The notes beneath the pieces were generated by a model, which did no database searches, had not been told where the DNA came from, and worked only from the letters and a program-made list of their open reading frames with translations. From UBA4416 sp036676295 (GTDB lineage: Bacteria > Bacteroidota > Bacteroidia > B-17B0 > Aurantibacillaceae): a DNA stretch of 64,000 nt. Shown one piece after another: positions 24,976 to 32,933 of this stretch. The stretch is from assembly GCA_036676295.1 (NCBI GenBank), contig JAKFDE010000061.1, forward strand, positions 62,001-126,000, given 5' to 3'. Within the stretch, counting starts at the first letter, position 1, and every line of letters starts with the position of its first letter. Made by a program: the position numbers and the translations under genes.

Positions 24976-25350
24976 ATGAAAAACAACATCATCACATATA
25001 ATCCTAAACTAAAAATCCTTGCAAGAAAGCTCCGTAAACAAGGGGTTTTGTCGGAAGTTTTATTATGGAAGAAAATAAAAAACAAATCATTAGGAGTAGA
25101 ATTTCATAGACAGGTGCCAATTGATAATTATATCGTGGATTTTTTCTGTCATGAATTAATGTTGGCTGTTGAAATTGACGGTAAAAGTCATGAAATGTCG
25201 GAAATAGAAAAAAATGATATATTAAGAGAACAAAAATTAATACTTCTTGGAATTAAAATTATTCGCTTTCAAGAAATATCTATATTTAAAAACATGAACG
25301 ACGTAATCAGATGTTTGCAAGCAAAAATAGAAGAATTACAAAATCAATAA
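24976..25350 (+). CDS. DUF559 endonuclease-like protein
   Basis: A 124-residue protein of the DUF559 family, a PD-(D/E)XK/Vsr-like nuclease fold. Visible family features are SEVLLWKKIKNKSLGVEFHRQ (its start at E27 and W31), D55 in YIVDFFC, E66-x-D68 with GKSH72, D81 in the next helix, and GIKIIRFQEISIF near the end. These are the likely metal and catalytic residues. The frame is intact. It is framed by inverted repeats within a few bases on each side and unrelated in role to lgt or rnr. DUF559 genes beside G/C-rich palindromes are frequent in Bacteroidota, as I recall. Confidence 0.9.
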   Translation: MKNNIITYNPKLKILARKLRKQGVLSEVLLWKKIKNKSLGVEFHRQVPIDNYIVDFFCHELMLAVEIDGKSHEMSEIEKNDILREQKLILLGIKIIRFQEISIFKNMNDVIRCLQAKIEELQNQ

Positions 25351-25383
25351 ACATCCCCCTTAATCCCCCTTCAAAGGGGGAAT
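25351..25383 (-). repeat. Right inverted repeat of DUF559 unit
   Basis: Starts with ACATCCCCC directly after the nuclease stop codon and ends with a CCCCCTTCAAAGGGGG palindrome and AAT. Read on the minus strand it repeats the left element with a shorter spacer (ATTAA). It lies 13 bp before the rnr start. Confidence 0.85.
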
Positions 25384-25396
25384 AGAACAAGAAATT

Positions 25397-27619
25397 ATGG
25401 CTAAATCTAAAAAACAACCCAAACGTTATTTATTCGAAGAAGTATTAACGTTTTTACAACATAACACCGACAAAGCATTTAACTACAAACAAGTGGCTGC
25501 TGCCATGGAAGTGAATAATGAAAGCGAACGCTTTACTTTATTGGAAACTCTGGAAGAGTTAAAAAAACAAGGTTTTGTTACCGAAAAAGAAATTGGCAAA
25601 TACCAGGCTAAGGAAGTGAAAACTTACCTGACAGGAACGATTGATTTCACTTCACAAGGCTCTGCTTTTGTGATTGTATCTGCCGATGAACCGGATATTT
25701 TTATTCCTTTCCGTAAAAGTAAGGATGCCATGCATGGCGATCTGGTAAAAGTAAATTTAACAAATAAAGGCGGAAGAGGTAAGCCAGAAGGCGAAGTGGT
25801 AGAAGTTATTAAACGCGCTAAAACTAAATTTGTTGGAACGATTCAGATCAATCCAAAATTTGCTTTTGTAGTGCCGGATTATTCTAAACTGCATGTAGAC
25901 TTTTTTGTTCCGTTAAGCGATATTGATGGCGCCACACAAGGACAAAAAGTATTAGTGGAAATGACCGAATGGAAACGAGGTTCGGAAAATCCTAATGGAA
26001 AAGTGATTGAAGTATTTGGAAATGCCGGCGAACATGAAACAGAGATACACGCTATCATGGCAGAGTTTGGGTTACCAATGGACTTTGCACCTGAGGTAGA
26101 AGAAGCCGCTAAAAAATTAGCCACTGAAATTACTCCCGAAGAAATTGCCAAGCGCCGTGATTTTAGAAAAATTACCACCTTTACAATTGACCCATTAGAC
26201 GCGAAAGATTTTGATGATGCTTTATCGATCCAAAAATTAGCTAATGGTAATTGGGAAATTGGCGTTCACATTGCAGATGTGACTCATTATTTAAAACCAC
26301 ATTCAATTATTGATAAAGAAGCGGTGAGCCGTGCTACCTCTGTGTATTTGGTAGATCGTTGCGTGCCCATGTTGCCCGAAGTGTTGAGTAATTTTGCCTG
26401 TTCGTTAAGACCACACGAAGAAAAATATTGTTTTAGTGCTGTGTTTGAAATGGATGATAACGCTCTGGTACTGAACCAGTGGTTTGGCAGAACGGTTATT
26501 TTAAGCGATCGTCGTTTTACCTACGAGGAGGCGCAAACCGTTATAGAAACCGAACAGGGAGATTTTAAAGATGAGATCCTGGTGTTAGACCGATTAGCCA
26601 AAACATTGCGTAAAGACCGTATGGGGAAAGGCTCTATCTTTTTTGATAAAGCCGAAGTAAAATTCACCCTGGATGATGCCGGTGCACCAACGGGCGTGTA
26701 TTTTAAAACACAAAAAGATGCGCATAAATTAATTGAAGATTTTATGTTGTTGGCTAACCGAAAGGTAGCGGAGTTTTTAGGGAAGAATAAAAAAGACCCG
26801 AACGAACAAGAACAAAGAGGTAAGAATAAAAAAGAAAAAAACGCTGAAGACGCTGTAGTATACCGTATACATGACGTGCCCAAAGACGATAAGTTAATAG
26901 AGTTAAATAATTTTGTGGCTCGTTTTGGTTACTCGGTTGCTGTTGGCAGCAAACAAAAAACAGCGCAGTCTATCAATAAATTATTACATGATGTAAAAGA
27001 TAAAAAAGAACAAAGCATGATCGAATTGTTGGCGGTGCGCAGTATGCCTAAGGCGGTGTACACTACCAAAAACACAGGACATTATGGTTTGGGCTTTGAA
27101 TATTATACACATTTTACATCTCCTATTCGTCGTTATCCGGATGTAATGGTGCATCGTTTATTAGAAGCTAAATTAAATCATGCGCATTATTTAAAAGGCG
27201 ATGAACTGGAAATGTTATGTAAGCATTCTTCAGAAATGGAGAAGTTGGCAGCAGAAGCTGAGCGCGCTTCGGTTAAATACAAACAAGTAGAATATTTAGG
27301 CGATAAGATTGGCAATATCTTTAAGGGCATTATTAGTGGCGTAACCGAGTGGGGTATTTTTGTGGAGATCGTTGAAAACAAATGTGAAGGGATGATCCGT
27401 GCGCGTGATATGAAAGATGACTCTTACTTTTTTGATCAGGAAAATTACCGTATGGTAGGTCGCAGAAGTAACCGTATTTATTCTTTAGGTGATACCGTGA
27501 TGATCAAAGTGAAACGTGCCGACCTGGTGAAGAAACAATTGGATTTTGAATTTGTGGATCAGGTTCAAAGCAAAGAAGTTGAGATCAGAAATCCTAAGCG
27601 ATATAAAAAGAGAAGGTAA
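25397..27619 (+). CDS. rnr: Ribonuclease R
   Basis: A 3'-5' exoribonuclease that degrades structured RNA. At 740 residues it shows, in order, an N-terminal helix-turn-helix (about 10-65), cold-shock domains (about 75-225), the RNB catalytic domain (about 250-600) with TIDPLDAKDFDDALSI, whose Asp residues bind Mg2+, and HFTSPIRRYPDVMVHRLL, then an S1 domain (about 635-720; GIISGVTEWGIFVEI). A low-complexity Lys/Glu-rich insert (KKDPNEQEQRGKNKKEKN) lies in the RNB domain. The tail is basic (RNPKRYKKRR). Confidence 0.97.
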   Translation: MAKSKKQPKRYLFEEVLTFLQHNTDKAFNYKQVAAAMEVNNESERFTLLETLEELKKQGFVTEKEIGKYQAKEVKTYLTGTIDFTSQGSAFVIVSADEPDIFIPFRKSKDAMHGDLVKVNLTNKGGRGKPEGEVVEVIKRAKTKFVGTIQINPKFAFVVPDYSKLHVDFFVPLSDIDGATQGQKVLVEMTEWKRGSENPNGKVIEVFGNAGEHETEIHAIMAEFGLPMDFAPEVEEAAKKLATEITPEEIAKRRDFRKITTFTIDPLDAKDFDDALSIQKLANGNWEIGVHIADVTHYLKPHSIIDKEAVSRATSVYLVDRCVPMLPEVLSNFACSLRPHEEKYCFSAVFEMDDNALVLNQWFGRTVILSDRRFTYEEAQTVIETEQGDFKDEILVLDRLAKTLRKDRMGKGSIFFDKAEVKFTLDDAGAPTGVYFKTQKDAHKLIEDFMLLANRKVAEFLGKNKKDPNEQEQRGKNKKEKNAEDAVVYRIHDVPKDDKLIELNNFVARFGYSVAVGSKQKTAQSINKLLHDVKDKKEQSMIELLAVRSMPKAVYTTKNTGHYGLGFEYYTHFTSPIRRYPDVMVHRLLEAKLNHAHYLKGDELEMLCKHSSEMEKLAAEAERASVKYKQVEYLGDKIGNIFKGIISGVTEWGIFVEIVENKCEGMIRARDMKDDSYFFDQENYRMVGRRSNRIYSLGDTVMIKVKRADLVKKQLDFEFVDQVQSKEVEIRNPKRYKKRR

Positions 27620-27663
27620 ATAAGGGTTGAATAGTTCTAGTGGAATGCTTTAAAGACAGATAA

Positions 27664-28341
27664 ATGGTTGTTGACCAATCCGAAGAAAAAAAAGAAAGTT
27701 TAGGTTTCCTAAATCTTCTAATTCTATTGCTTTCCTTTTATGTTTTAATTGCGTTGTTGATCGATGCTGTATTCAAACTTCCAGCGGAAACTTCTAAATT
27801 ATTAAATTACATTGACAACATTATTTGTGTGGTATTCTTCTTTGACTTCATTGTTCGATTTAGAAAAGCCGAAAGTAAATTAACTTTTATGAAATGGGGT
27901 TGGATTGATTTAATTGCAAGCATTCCAACCTTTGACTTTATGAGAGCTGGCAGACTTCTAAGAGTAATACGACTAATCAGACTTATTCGTGCATTTCGCT
28001 CGACAAAACATATTGTTGAACATGTATTTAAAAATAAAATTCAAGGCACTTTAACTTCGGTTGCAATCATTGCTGTTCTTATGCTTTTATTTTCTTCAGT
28101 CTCAATTCTACAATTTGAAACAGATTCTAATAGTAATATTAAAACCGCAGAAGATGCAATTTGGTGGTCTTACGTTACAATAACTACCGTTGGTTACGGC
28201 GATAAATATCCCGTGACAACGGAAGGGAGAATAATTGCTGTGATATTAATGACGGTTGGTGTTGGACTTTTTGGGACATTTACCGCTTTTGTTTCTTCTT
28301 GGTTTGTAAAAAGTAATCAACAGACGCCTGAAAAGCACTAG
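27664..28341 (+). CDS. Voltage-gated-type potassium channel
   Basis: A 225-residue six-helix channel subunit. The S4-like segment has regularly spaced arginines (RAGRLLRVIRLIRLIRAFR, about 95-113), and the pore loop carries the selectivity filter TTVGYGD (174-180). Ends of the helices match the Kv/KvAP pattern; there is no C-terminal nucleotide-binding or RCK domain. It probably forms a tetramer in the inner membrane. It stands alone between rnr and an NTF2-like gene. Confidence 0.93.
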   Translation: MVVDQSEEKKESLGFLNLLILLLSFYVLIALLIDAVFKLPAETSKLLNYIDNIICVVFFFDFIVRFRKAESKLTFMKWGWIDLIASIPTFDFMRAGRLLRVIRLIRLIRAFRSTKHIVEHVFKNKIQGTLTSVAIIAVLMLLFSSVSILQFETDSNSNIKTAEDAIWWSYVTITTVGYGDKYPVTTEGRIIAVILMTVGVGLFGTFTAFVSSWFVKSNQQTPEKH

Positions 28342-28395
28342 GTGCTTGAACAAGCAATCATGCTTGCGGTATAATTACCATATTTAAATTGACAC

Positions 28396-28764
28396 ATGAC
28401 AAACATAGAAAAAATAGAACAAGCAATAACAAATTTTGTAAAAGGAGGCGATAATAGCGATGTACTGTTGTTGGATAAAGTATTACATAAGGATTTTAGA
28501 GTAGCAAGCAATGGATTTATGGGAACGCCAGGCGTTACAATAATTGACAAACAAAAATACTTAGCAAACATAAGAGATGGAGTTTTTGGTGGACTGCAAA
28601 GAAAACTAGAAATAGAAAGCATTGAAGAGAATAAATCTATTGCTATGGTAAAGCTTCGCTTAGAGAGTTCTGAAAACTATTTCGTTTCATATAACTCGTT
28701 AGTATTAGATGTTGACAACGAATGGAAACTTATTGATAACCTTGCGGTTGTTGAGGCAAAGTAA
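28396..28764 (+). CDS. NTF2-like (DUF4440/SnoaL-type) small protein
   Basis: A 122-residue soluble protein with the NTF2-like pattern: an N-terminal helix (MTNIEKIEQAITNFVKGGD), a DKVLHKDFRVASNGFMG segment, KQKYLANIRDG, and C-terminal strands VKLRLESSENYFVSYNSLV and EWKLIDNLAVVEA. Such cone-shaped domains bind small ligands or act as polyketide-type isomerases; no active-site residue is clear. It stands alone, and the DNA after it is degraded-looking. Confidence 0.75.
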   Translation: MTNIEKIEQAITNFVKGGDNSDVLLLDKVLHKDFRVASNGFMGTPGVTIIDKQKYLANIRDGVFGGLQRKLEIESIEENKSIAMVKLRLESSENYFVSYNSLVLDVDNEWKLIDNLAVVEAK

Positions 28765-29033
28765 TAGAATTGCCATAAGCACTTGTTTAGAACCTGAAAA
28801 ATAAAGCAGTGATCGAAAGAGCTGAGGCAAGGCTTAGTCGAACACTAAAAGCATTTTAAAAGGAGGATAACCACGTGTAAAATTTAGTTGATTCCTCCAA
28901 TTATCTTTGCGTATCTTTAAATAACCTTTAATGTTTAAAAATTGCGACGAGTCTAAAGTCGCCCCGGGAAAGGCCGTATCGTTGTACCCCATTTTGACAG
29001 AAATAAAGAGATACACATTTAAAAACTACGGAC
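28765..29033. other. Intergenic stretch with possible promoter
   Basis: This 269-bp stretch has no credible gene. A TATCTTTG box at 28902-28909 on the plus strand could be the promoter of the coiled-coil gene at 29034 with a leader of about 115 nt. A 60-codon minus-strand frame here lacks any recognisable features and was rejected. Confidence 0.35.
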
Positions 29034-29759
29034 ATGAGAACTAAAACAGAATCTGAAGAATTAATGCGTCTTAAAAGAGAAATTGCATTTCAAAAAGTTG
29101 AAATTGAAACACTGACGGCAGAGTTGGTCTTAGCTAAAAACGAACACGTCACTCATAATACCGAGAAACAAAAACGGGCAAACGAACTAATTATTGCAAA
29201 TAAAGAACTTGCTTTTCAAAATAAAGAAAAGCAAAAACGGGCGGATGAGTTGATCATTGCAAATAAAGAACTTGTTTTTCAAAACGAGGAGAAACAAAAA
29301 CGAGCTGATGAATTGATCATTGCAAACAAAGAACTTGCTTTTCAAAATAAAGAAAAACAAAAACGGGCGGATGAGTTGATCATTGCAAACAAAGAACTTG
29401 ACCAACAATACAAGGAGAAAAAAGAATTAACGGCGGAACTAACCATTGCTTACAACGAACTTAAAAAAACAGAAGAGTATCTAAGAAGCTATATTAAAGG
29501 ATTAGAAGAAATGATGTTTATGACATCTCATAAAGTAAGGCAACCCATTGCTCATATTTTGGGCGTTTCTAACCTTCTCAGCTTATCAACAGACTATTCT
29601 TTAGACGAGTTGAAAAAAATAGTTGGTTATATAAAACATTCTGCGTTATCTATAGACGATTTTACAAAAGAACTTACTGTGTTTATGAATGAGATCGGTA
29701 AACAAGATGAAAAGACAAAAAACAATAGTGATGGTTCGGCCGGACATTCTAAAACGTAA
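29034..29759 (+). CDS. Coiled-coil protein with DHp-like domain, no kinase domain
   Basis: A 241-residue soluble protein. Residues about 1-150 are a long coiled coil, including four 21-residue repeats (consensus EKQKRADELIIANKELAFQN). Residues about 155-225 resemble the dimerisation/phospho-acceptor domain of a subgroup of Bacteroidota kinases: MFMTSHKVRQPIAHILGVSN with H166. No ATPase domain follows, since the protein ends at 241 in a polar tail. It could be a phosphotransfer or scaffolding protein, or the remnant of a kinase; the clean frame argues for a working short form. The partner kinase is unknown. Confidence 0.8.
   Translation: MRTKTESEELMRLKREIAFQKVEIETLTAELVLAKNEHVTHNTEKQKRANELIIANKELAFQNKEKQKRADELIIANKELVFQNEEKQKRADELIIANKELAFQNKEKQKRADELIIANKELDQQYKEKKELTAELTIAYNELKKTEEYLRSYIKGLEEMMFMTSHKVRQPIAHILGVSNLLSLSTDYSLDELKKIVGYIKHSALSIDDFTKELTVFMNEIGKQDEKTKNNSDGSAGHSKT
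29163..29414 (+). repeat. Four tandem 63-bp in-frame repeats
   Basis: Units at 29163-29225, 29226-29288, 29289-29351 and 29352-29414 encode 21-residue coiled-coil repeats. They differ at only a few positions, so they expanded recently. A degenerate fifth unit follows. Confidence 0.95.
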
Positions 29760-29891
29760 ACACAAATTTATTTTTTACTATTTCCGGATTATTTTATCTT
29801 CGTGTTGGTCGTCGTGCTTGAAACATCCGGTTTCGTTGTCGAATAGTTCGATACTAGCTCAGAACCTATAAGACTATAAACATTTAAACAC

Positions 29892-30842
29892 ATGAAAAAT
29901 ATACTATTACTTTCAGTTGCAACAATACTTTTGTCTTTTGTTGTTCAAAAAGATCAACTCACAGAAAACAATTATAAGATATATTCCTCAAAAACCTCGA
30001 AGGAAGTTACCTTGGACGACATTGTGGCAGATATGAAAAACTATGACGTGGTGTTTTTTGGCGAAGAGCATAACGATTCAGTTGCCCATTTTTTGCAAGC
30101 AGAGTTGTTTAAGGGTTTATATAATACTTATGGAGATAAGACAACCTTAAGTATGGAAATGTTTGAAACGGATTGTCAGGTAGTGTTGGATGAATATTTA
30201 CATGATTTTATCAGAGAGAAGAATTTTTTAAAAGAAGCCCGCGTTTGGAGTAATTACAAAAATTATAAACCAATGATCGAGTTTGCAAAAGAGAAAAAAT
30301 TAAACGTTGTTGCAGCTAATGCGCCGGCAAGGTATGCAAACATGGCTTCCAGAAAAGGACTTAATTCGCTGAATGATCTGACGGCTACAGCCAAATCTTT
30401 TTTGCCGCCATTGCCTTACGATACAGCAACAGGCAAGTATTATGAAAATTTTATAAATGTAATGTCAGATGGCAAAAGCAGTGGAGCTACGACAAAAGAT
30501 ACGGCTAACAAAAAAAATCCTGTTTCTAATAATATGATGCCAAAACACCTTGTACACTCTCAATCGTTATGGGACGCAACGATGGCGTATTCCATCAGCA
30601 AGGTTTTTATTAAAAACAATGATGCTAAAGTACTTCAGCTTAATGGACGCTTTCACAGCGACGAAGGATTAGGAACTGTAACACAATTAAAAAAGTATAA
30701 TCCTAAACTAAGAATTCTGATTATTTCGTGCATTGATGGCGGCAAAAAATTTCCTAAGAAAATAGACTATAGCGAAAATATACACTTAGGCGATTATGTG
30801 ATCTATTCAGACCCTGATGTACCGAAAACCTACAAAGATTAA
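29892..30842 (+). CDS. ChaN-family heme-binding-like protein
   Basis: A 316-residue exported protein of the ChaN/DUF399 family, named for a Campylobacter heme-binding lipoprotein. There is an N-terminal hydrophobic signal (1-19) without a lipobox cysteine. Family features: VVFFGEEHNDSVAHFLQAE (about 53-71), LSMEMFETDCQVVLDEYL (about 86-103), and NVVAANAPARYANMASRKG (about 135-153), then LNGRFHSDEGLGTV. The conserved GE.H and E.F residues are thought to be ligands. It is convergent with the pLGIC gene with a 4-bp overlap of the coding ends. Confidence 0.9.
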   Translation: MKNILLLSVATILLSFVVQKDQLTENNYKIYSSKTSKEVTLDDIVADMKNYDVVFFGEEHNDSVAHFLQAELFKGLYNTYGDKTTLSMEMFETDCQVVLDEYLHDFIREKNFLKEARVWSNYKNYKPMIEFAKEKKLNVVAANAPARYANMASRKGLNSLNDLTATAKSFLPPLPYDTATGKYYENFINVMSDGKSSGATTKDTANKKNPVSNNMMPKHLVHSQSLWDATMAYSISKVFIKNNDAKVLQLNGRFHSDEGLGTVTQLKKYNPKLRILIISCIDGGKKFPKKIDYSENIHLGDYVIYSDPDVPKTYKD

Positions 30843-31804
30843 GCGATGGTGCTTTCGAAAATATAATAAAGGTTTAACAGAACGTAAGTAACGAGTAATA
30901 CCTGAGCGGTGATCATGTCAAATTTATTCGCCTTTTCGATTTTACCATTCTTTGATAAATTTAATGCATATATGGTAGCCAGAATAACGATGAAAATATA
31001 AAACAAGGTAATACCATGCAGGGTATCTACCAGAGTATAAGTCGTTGATTCAGGCAAGGCAGAATCAATAATGTATTTGTTACCCACAACAGCAAACAAG
31101 GATCCAACGCTCAATCCAAAACGCGCTTCGGTACTATCCACATGTATATAAAAACAAACATAGGCTATCAGAAAAGCGATATACATTCCCAAAAACATTT
31201 TCCAGAACAAACCCATTGCTTCACGCTGAAGCCCAATGGTTACTCTAAATGCGCTGTATTCTGTGTGAGGCTTCTCTAAGCTCTCATCACCAAACGCGGT
31301 TTCATACATTTTTATTTTACTGGCAATTTTAAAACTATCAATTACCCATCCGTTTATTGTGAATCTTGGATCATAATGGTTGCCAAGTGTATCGGCCGCA
31401 AAAATTAACGATCGCGAATCATATTGAGAGTTTTCGATCGATAACCTTAGTTTTTGACGATCAAAAGGAAAGCGGCTTATTTTCCAGGAGTCTTTCATGA
31501 CACACTGTAGCTTCATTAATACATATACTTTTTCGCCGGAAGTATCAAGTGTAGAGTAAGATTTAACAACGGTTTTGGCCTGAGGCACTTCGAGATTTTG
31601 TAAAAAATCAAATTTCCGGTTTTTGTATTTTAACCATAACCAAAGATTAACGGTATATTCTTTTTGTTTAAAATCTATATCATGAATACTGGTAATGTAT
31701 ATCCCGGTATATACAGTATCCGGTTTGGTTTCCTGAGCAAAAACCTTGGAATTAAAAAAGAAATAAGCAACAATGAAGGATATAACAATACGGGATTTAT
31801 TCAT
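30839..31804 (-). CDS. Pentameric ligand-gated ion channel homologue
   Basis: A 321-residue protein with a signal peptide (1-23), a beta-sandwich extracellular domain (about 28-195) and four membrane helices: M1 GLFWKMFLGMYIAFLIAYVC, M2 FGLSVGSLFAVVGNKYIID, M3 TLFYIFIVILATIYAL and M4 at the C-terminus. The domain carries the Cys-loop-family signature ISRFPFDRQKLRLSIE (about 132-147) without the two cysteines, as in GLIC and ELIC. It probably forms a pentameric cation or anion channel in the inner membrane gated by an unknown ligand. Both key motifs are intact. Confidence 0.88.
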   Translation of the reverse strand: MNKSRIVISFIVAYFFFNSKVFAQETKPDTVYTGIYITSIHDIDFKQKEYTVNLWLWLKYKNRKFDFLQNLEVPQAKTVVKSYSTLDTSGEKVYVLMKLQCVMKDSWKISRFPFDRQKLRLSIENSQYDSRSLIFAADTLGNHYDPRFTINGWVIDSFKIASKIKMYETAFGDESLEKPHTEYSAFRVTIGLQREAMGLFWKMFLGMYIAFLIAYVCFYIHVDSTEARFGLSVGSLFAVVGNKYIIDSALPESTTYTLVDTLHGITLFYIFIVILATIYALNLSKNGKIEKANKFDMITAQVLLVTYVLLNLYYIFESTIA

Positions 31805-31852
31805 TTTATTTCTTTGTTTATAAAATAAAGGTAAAAAGAAAATCTCATATCA

Positions 31853-32692
31853 CTATTGTTCCAAATTCAAAAGAAAATCATTAAGGCATTGGTTAAATTT
31901 TTCAGGTTGTTCTGAATTGGACAAATGACCCGCCGAATCTATGAGGCATAATTTTGAATTGACAATATGACTTTGTAAGAATTCTGATTGATCGGGAGGA
32001 GTTAAGGCGTCTTCTTTACCACAGAGGATCAATACCGGAACGTTGATTTCATTTAATAAGGCACACATTGGCTGACGATCTGCAATGGCGCTTAATGCGC
32101 CCATAATACTGACGGGCGAAGTAGAAAGAATAGTCTCTCTTGTTTTTTCTACGAGTTCTTGTTTTGTATCTAAAGACTCCTGACAAAAAATGTTTTTAAT
32201 AAAACCCTCTGTAAAATCTTTTATTTTTCCGGCAGCAATTTGAGCAATTGTTTGACTACGTTTTTCTTTTGCTTCTACCGAATCAGAAATACATTGTGTG
32301 TCGCTTAAAATAATGGCATCAAATCTTTTTGGATAATGGCAAATGGCATTTAATAAAATATACCCACCCATTGAAAAACCACAAACTATTGCTTTTGGAA
32401 TTTCTAACCCATCCATAAATTTTATAAGATCATCAGCAAACAAACGAATGCTTTCTTTTTCACTTCCCGAAGAAGAGTTTCCAAATCCTCGTACATCGTA
32501 AGCAATGACGCGATTGGTTTTTTTGAAAAATTCCATTTGAGGCTCCCAGGACGATTTGTTAAACGGAAAGCCATGAATAAATATGATTGGAACAGTACCC
32601 TTTCCAAGATCGTTGTAAGAAATAGTAAGACCATTGAGTTTGATATTGATATCATGACCCGTTACGTTTTCTGTTGCCCGTGCTGTTTCCAT
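31853..32692 (-). CDS. Alpha/beta hydrolase
   Basis: A 279-residue cytoplasmic alpha/beta hydrolase. The oxyanion segment is PIIFIHGFPFNKSSWEPQ, the nucleophile elbow GFSMGGYIL (Ser), the acid lies in LILCGKEDALTPPD, and the catalytic histidine in IDSAGHLSNSEQPEKF. This arrangement resembles esterases, 3-oxoadipate enol-lactonases and haloperoxidase-like proteins; the substrate cannot be told. Two Met codons are possible; I use METARATEN at 32692. Confidence 0.88.
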   Translation of the reverse strand: METARATENVTGHDINIKLNGLTISYNDLGKGTVPIIFIHGFPFNKSSWEPQMEFFKKTNRVIAYDVRGFGNSSSGSEKESIRLFADDLIKFMDGLEIPKAIVCGFSMGGYILLNAICHYPKRFDAIILSDTQCISDSVEAKEKRSQTIAQIAAGKIKDFTEGFIKNIFCQESLDTKQELVEKTRETILSTSPVSIMGALSAIADRQPMCALLNEINVPVLILCGKEDALTPPDQSEFLQSHIVNSKLCLIDSAGHLSNSEQPEKFNQCLNDFLLNLEQ

Positions 32693-32933
32693 AATCATTG
32701 TTGTTTACGATCGGATGATCTTTGAGATAAAGGTAGAGGATGCCAAAAGCACAATTGTTATATAACTCTTTAAAAAAATTACATGATTCACAGATTTTGA
32801 TCCTAAAATCTATAAGATAAAACAACAGATGTGTGAATATTGCAACATTTTTATAAAACTATGTAATGCTTTTTGTGGGTGGTTGTTGCAATTTTGCCTT
32901 GCGAAAATGTATTCGCAGTTTAAATACAAATAA

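Larger units (their letters stand above)
24930..25383. mobile_element. Repeat-bounded DUF559 nuclease unit
   Basis: A 454-bp unit made of a left repeat, one nuclease gene and a right repeat that is the reverse complement of the left. The gene starts 6 bp after the left repeat and its stop codon is the last triplet before the right repeat, so nothing else is carried. It separates lgt and rnr. No target-site duplication is evident. It looks like a small mobile or mobilisable unit carrying its own endonuclease; mobility is inferred. Confidence 0.55.

Noticed and set aside
25351..25396. Right repeat of the DUF559 unit as a Rho-independent terminator
   Set aside because: Stem is strong, but there is no T-run, and its reverse complement at the other side of the gene shows that it is a repeat, though it may also stop transcription.
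28834..29016. 60-codon minus-strand frame upstream of the coiled-coil gene
   Set aside because: No recognisable domain, and its region contains a likely promoter for the opposite strand.
29163..29414. Tandem 63-bp repeats considered as a CRISPR array
   Set aside because: Units are contiguous, without spacers, and code for protein in frame; there are no cas genes.
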